NCBI RefSeq assembly: GCF_900141755.1 | Contig: NZ_LT670844.1 | Span: forward strand, 6,110,501 to 6,174,500 | Source: Bradyrhizobium lablabi | GTDB taxonomy: Bacteria; Pseudomonadota; Alphaproteobacteria; Rhizobiales; Xanthobacteraceae | DNA length: 64,000 nucleotides | Direction: 5' to 3' | Part shown: positions 61,248-64,000 of the stretch, piece after piece | How the letters are laid out: every line of letters starts with the position of its first letter | Numbering within the stretch: position 1 is the stretch's first letter | Position numbers and translations under genes: made by a program | The notes under the pieces: generated by a model | Database searches by the model: none | What the model saw: only the letters and a program-made list of their open reading frames with translations | Told to the model about the DNA's origin: nothing

Positions 61248-62666
61248 ATGCGCACTCGCATCATCCACCTCATCAATCCGAAGACCGACTCGCTGACGAC
61301 CCGCCCCATATACTTCAATCGTGCACTGTATTCTCCGCTTGCAGGCTTGCTGGCCGTTGCCGCCTGTATCCCGAAGGATCAATACCAGGTGATTCTCACG
61401 GATGAGAACATTGAGGCCATCGACTTCGATCTGAAAGCCGACTTAGTCGGAATCTCTGCGATGACGAGCTACGTCAACCGCGGATATGAAATCGCCGACC
61501 AATTCCGCGCCAAGGGCGTGCCGGTCGTAATGGGAGGTGTGCATCCAAGCTTTATGCCGCAGGAGGCCTTGCAGCATTCCGACGCGGTCGTCATCGGGGA
61601 AGTCGAACTTGTGGTCGACAAACTGCTCGACGATCTGAAGCAAGGGTCGATGCGCGGCACCTACAAATCCGACAAGCTGCATCCGATGCTCGGGATGCCG
61701 ATGCCGCGCTATGATCTGCTCAAGAAGCACCGCTACGTCAACAAGACCTTTGTCCAGACCTCACGCGGTTGCCATCAAGGTTGCACATTCTGCGCCGAAC
61801 CGCTGATGAACGGCCTCAAGTTTCGTTATCGTCCGGTCGACGAAGTTATCCATGAGATGGAAAATTGCGGTGCGCGCACCATCTCGATCAACGATGCGGA
61901 TTTTTTCGGTACGCCGGAGCGCCCAAAAGAGGTGATGCGTGCCTTGAGAGGACGCGGCATTCAATGGCAGGCCGGTGTTACCTCCAAGCTGGCGCAGGAT
62001 GATCGCATGCTCGAACTCGCGGCTGAAAGCGGCTGCACGATGCTCAGCATCGGATTCGAGTCGATCTCGCGTGAAACGCTGAAGAGCGTGCATAAATATG
62101 TCAATCGACCCGAAAATTTCATGGCGCTGGTGGAGAAGGTCCATTCACATGGAATCATGGTGTTTGGCTTGTTCATGTTTGGATTTGACGGAGACAACAC
62201 GTCGGTGTTCGACGAAACCATCAAATTCAACATCGCGGCAAAATACGATGCCTGCGCCTATTCGGTGCTGACGCCCTATCCGGGAACGCTCACCTGGTAT
62301 GAAATGAAGAAGGTCGGCCGGATCGTTTCTTTCGATTGGACGATGTATGATCAGGGCCATGTCGTGTATCGCCCGGCCGGCATGTCGGCCGATGAGCTTC
62401 GGATCGGTCAAGCCAGCGCCTACGAGGGATTTTACGCGAGGTCTTCGATCGCCGGCCGTTTCCCGCTGCACGGCAAGCGACATCGCGCGCAATGGCTGAT
62501 CTACAATCTTTTCATGCGCAGAGCCTCGCAAACCGAAAACATCGATTCGATTGCGGCGCCGACAGCGGAGCCAAATGTTGCGCCGATGCCTCCGATCCTG
62601 CCGGTGAAACGCGATTGGCGCGCGGCTGTGCTGGAGGCAGGCGGTGCCGGACCGCACCTGATGTGA
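61248..62666 (+). CDS. B12-binding-domain radical SAM protein
   Basis: Predicted 472 aa. ATG 61248 has GAGAGG nearby; the longer frame to 60981 crosses the Spy fragment. Residues about 1-145 form a cobalamin-binding-type domain (LTDENIEAIDFDLKADLVGI, VVMGGVHPSFMPQEALQHSD). The radical SAM cluster CxxxCxxC is SRGCHQGCTFCAEPLMNG (about residues 175-190), followed by the barrel (SINDADFFG, MLSIGFESISRETLKSVHKY, LFMFGFDGDN). The C-terminal part (about 350-450) resembles the domain seen after such enzymes in hopanoid and porphyrin methylases/cyclases. It likely does a methylation or rearrangement on a non-protein substrate. No hpn or bch genes are in the window, so no pathway is assigned. Confidence 0.85.
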   Translation: MRTRIIHLINPKTDSLTTRPIYFNRALYSPLAGLLAVAACIPKDQYQVILTDENIEAIDFDLKADLVGISAMTSYVNRGYEIADQFRAKGVPVVMGGVHPSFMPQEALQHSDAVVIGEVELVVDKLLDDLKQGSMRGTYKSDKLHPMLGMPMPRYDLLKKHRYVNKTFVQTSRGCHQGCTFCAEPLMNGLKFRYRPVDEVIHEMENCGARTISINDADFFGTPERPKEVMRALRGRGIQWQAGVTSKLAQDDRMLELAAESGCTMLSIGFESISRETLKSVHKYVNRPENFMALVEKVHSHGIMVFGLFMFGFDGDNTSVFDETIKFNIAAKYDACAYSVLTPYPGTLTWYEMKKVGRIVSFDWTMYDQGHVVYRPAGMSADELRIGQASAYEGFYARSSIAGRFPLHGKRHRAQWLIYNLFMRRASQTENIDSIAAPTAEPNVAPMPPILPVKRDWRAAVLEAGGAGPHLM

Positions 62667-62865
62667 AGATCTCGTTCCGGGCGCGCGAACTGATGGGCCA
62701 GGACTTACTCCGCGGCCACCGTGGTGCCCTGCTTGGCGTCGTCGCGGCCGAATCCCATCGCGACCAGGCCGAGCGCTAGCAGCAACGGGCCGCCGGTGCA
62801 GCATGCCGCTATGGGGGCCTATACGATTGATCGATATCTGAGCGGCGCCGGGACCACGCCGCCTT

Positions 62866-63062
62866 CTCCGTTCACCATCGCGCCATTGACATGAGATGGC
62901 GGATTATTCCGGGAATGCCGGCATGGTGGTGGCGTCGAACATGGGCTCGCGCGGCCGGTGGCTGGTCGGAAGCGATCGGTTGACTGGAAGAACCGGTCGG
63001 TTGAGCTGACGATGCCGAGCGAGCGGGCCCGATCGCCTCGAACTGCGCCTTCTGTTCGTCAT
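62866..63062. repeat. Right copy of a direct repeat pair flanking the radical SAM gene
   Basis: About 197 bp similar to 60895-61093 in the same orientation, corresponding to the 3' end of the Spy-family gene. The two copies differ at many positions, so the duplication is not recent. The repeat unit spacing is about 1.97 kb and encloses the radical SAM gene. Confidence 0.65.
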
Positions 63063-64000
63063 CCAGCTTGCCATAGAAATCGTCCAACGCCGCACGTACG
63101 ATCTTGACTGCCTGCAGCATGGTCTCGAGCCGGTTGGCGATCACCTCGAGCCGTGCCGGCGGCGTGATCGGTTCCGTGGTCGGGCAGGAAGCCTTGAGCA
63201 TATCCGCTGCCTTTGCGGTCGCATCCTTCAGCGCCGCGAGGCTGGTACGCTGCGTCTCGTTCAGATGAAGCCTCGCCTCGATCTGAGCCTCGGGCCATTG
63301 CGGTACGCTTGCTTGGGCGGATTGGCAGCTTTCAACCAGCGAACGGTTATTGTTTTTTTCGGCTCGGTTCTGGCGCTGATCCTGCGCGATCGCGTTCAGC
63401 CGGGCTCTCTGTTCGTCGTTAAGGAGGTCCCAGAATTTCTGCAGCGCCGGTTGAACCGTCTCGACCGCCGCTATCATCGCCTCGATGCGCTGTTGCATGG
63501 CCGCGAGCCGGCCGGGCGCCGTCAGCGCGATCTGGGTCGGACATGCGGCCTTGATCTGCTGCGCCGCCTTGATGGAGGCGTTGGCAAGCTCGTCCAGCGC
63601 CGCACGCTGGGCGTCGTTCGGCTGAACGGCCTGCTGGATCTGATCGATCGGCAAGCCGGCAATGTCGCGGCTGTCGTCACCGCACAATTCCGCTAACTGC
63701 CCGGACACCTCGGTCGAGGCCCTCGAGGCGCCGCCAGCGCGTCCAACCGTGACCCGAGAACCTCCACCGCTCGGTGGCAGATAGGCCAGGAAGTCGCCAT
63801 AGCCGTAGGGTGCGAACAAGCCGGCGTAGATGTCGTTGTAGCCGTAATCCCAGAACAGCGGATCGTAGTCGTAGCCCCCGATCGCATAGTCATAAATGTC
63901 GTAATAGGCGAACGGCCAGAATACCGGGCCGACCCAGCCAAATCCGCCATGACGGTGTCGCCACCATCCGTGTTCGTCGCCGCGGCGGCCATGCCATCCC
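62872..64000 (-). CDS. Spy/CpxP-like LTxxQ-motif protein (5' end outside window)
   Basis: The frame is open to the right edge, so the start is beyond it; a TTG at 63819 is not a likely true start because good sequence continues upstream. The visible N-terminal part is Gly/Tyr/Trp-rich (FGWVGPVFWPFAYYDIYDY, GYDYDPLFWDYGYNDIYAGL). Three repeats of the LTxxQ type follow: QPNDAQRAALDELANASIKA, LNDEQRARLNAIAQD, and LNETQRTSLAALKDATAKAA with LDDEQKAQFEAI. Each is followed by helices holding conserved CPT tripeptides (KAACPTQ, KASCPTT). Such proteins are periplasmic, and Spy/CpxP members bind unfolded proteins under envelope stress. The C-terminus is rich in His/Arg (VRRHHHAGIPGI). Confidence 0.8.
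   Translation of the reverse strand, partial: GWHGRRGDEHGWWRHRHGGFGWVGPVFWPFAYYDIYDYAIGGYDYDPLFWDYGYNDIYAGLFAPYGYGDFLAYLPPSGGGSRVTVGRAGGASRASTEVSGQLAELCGDDSRDIAGLPIDQIQQAVQPNDAQRAALDELANASIKAAQQIKAACPTQIALTAPGRLAAMQQRIEAMIAAVETVQPALQKFWDLLNDEQRARLNAIAQDQRQNRAEKNNNRSLVESCQSAQASVPQWPEAQIEARLHLNETQRTSLAALKDATAKAADMLKASCPTTEPITPPARLEVIANRLETMLQAVKIVRAALDDFYGKLDDEQKAQFEAIGPARSASSAQPTGSSSQPIASDQPPAARAHVRRHHHAGIPGIIRHLMSMARW

Noticed and set aside
61248..62666. Radical SAM enzyme as a hopanoid methylase (HpnP) or BchE
   Set aside because: The domain order fits many cobalamin radical SAM families, and no hopanoid or bacteriochlorophyll genes are in the window.
1..64000. CRISPR arrays, tRNA or rRNA genes, insertion-sequence transposases, phage genes
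   Set aside because: No spaced short repeats, no cloverleaf or rRNA sequence recognised by eye, and no transposase, integrase or phage structural motifs found. A tRNA scan would be needed to exclude tRNAs fully.

Overview
The window is a high-GC alphaproteobacterial chromosome segment. It is most likely from Bradyrhizobium or a close relative (Nitrobacteraceae). The evidence is the density of ABC uptake operons for organic nitrogen and acids, several small lineage-type hypothetical proteins (for example at 23435, 48118, 49252 and 54062), two palindromic dispersed repeats of the kind scattered through such genomes (21759-21864 and 39545-39683), and a Spy/LTxxQ protein at the right edge. This placement is inference from gene content; no rRNA or other marker gene is present.

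Region 1 (1-13863) is the most unusual part. A very large protein of Ig-like and beta-rich repeats fills 2-6408 and is interrupted by a frameshift near 2580-2610. It is followed, with almost no spacing, by a secreted HlyD-type adaptor, a DUF3467 protein, a GAF-plus-HlyD membrane protein, a PqqD-like/M50 protease/HlyD chimera, and a short SecA-like ATPase. Together they look like a dedicated export and processing machine for the giant protein. SecA would take the place of the ABC ATPase of a type I system. A broken acyl-CoA dehydrogenase tail (13860-14071) touches the SecA stop codon and may mark the edge of an acquired block.

Region 2 (14086-23989) holds a glyoxalase-fold protein, a PuuB-like amine oxidoreductase, a peptide-type ABC importer (16398-21484), class I fructose-bisphosphate aldolase with a small upstream gene, a cytochrome P450 remnant and small genes.

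Region 3 (24017-35861) is an organic-nitrogen catabolic block. It contains an amidase and a NitT/TauT-type ABC importer on the minus strand and, divergently, an M20 carbamoylase-type hydrolase, aspartate dehydrogenase, a branched-chain-amino-acid-type importer (its LivM gene is frameshifted) and a protein resembling aminomuconate deaminase CnbZ. A 30-bp inverted repeat sits between the two arms. Region 4 (35888-39517) is an EmrAB-type efflux pair with a divergent TetR regulator and a well-placed operator.

Region 5 (39719-48043) is a second catabolic block: a DUF3604 metal-dependent protein, a ComA (phosphosulfolactate synthase) homologue, an amidohydrolase, a NitT/TauT-type ABC importer and a GntR/UTRA regulator. 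Region 6 (48118-64000) carries small proteins, a molybdenum hydroxylase with a three-haem cytochrome c, a MATE pump, a truncated Clp-N protein running into a GMC oxidoreductase, quinone oxidoreductase, a DJ-1/PfpI protein, and a B12-binding radical SAM enzyme placed between two copies of the 3' end of a Spy-family gene. Several gene remnants and two frameshifts show either active decay or sequence errors.
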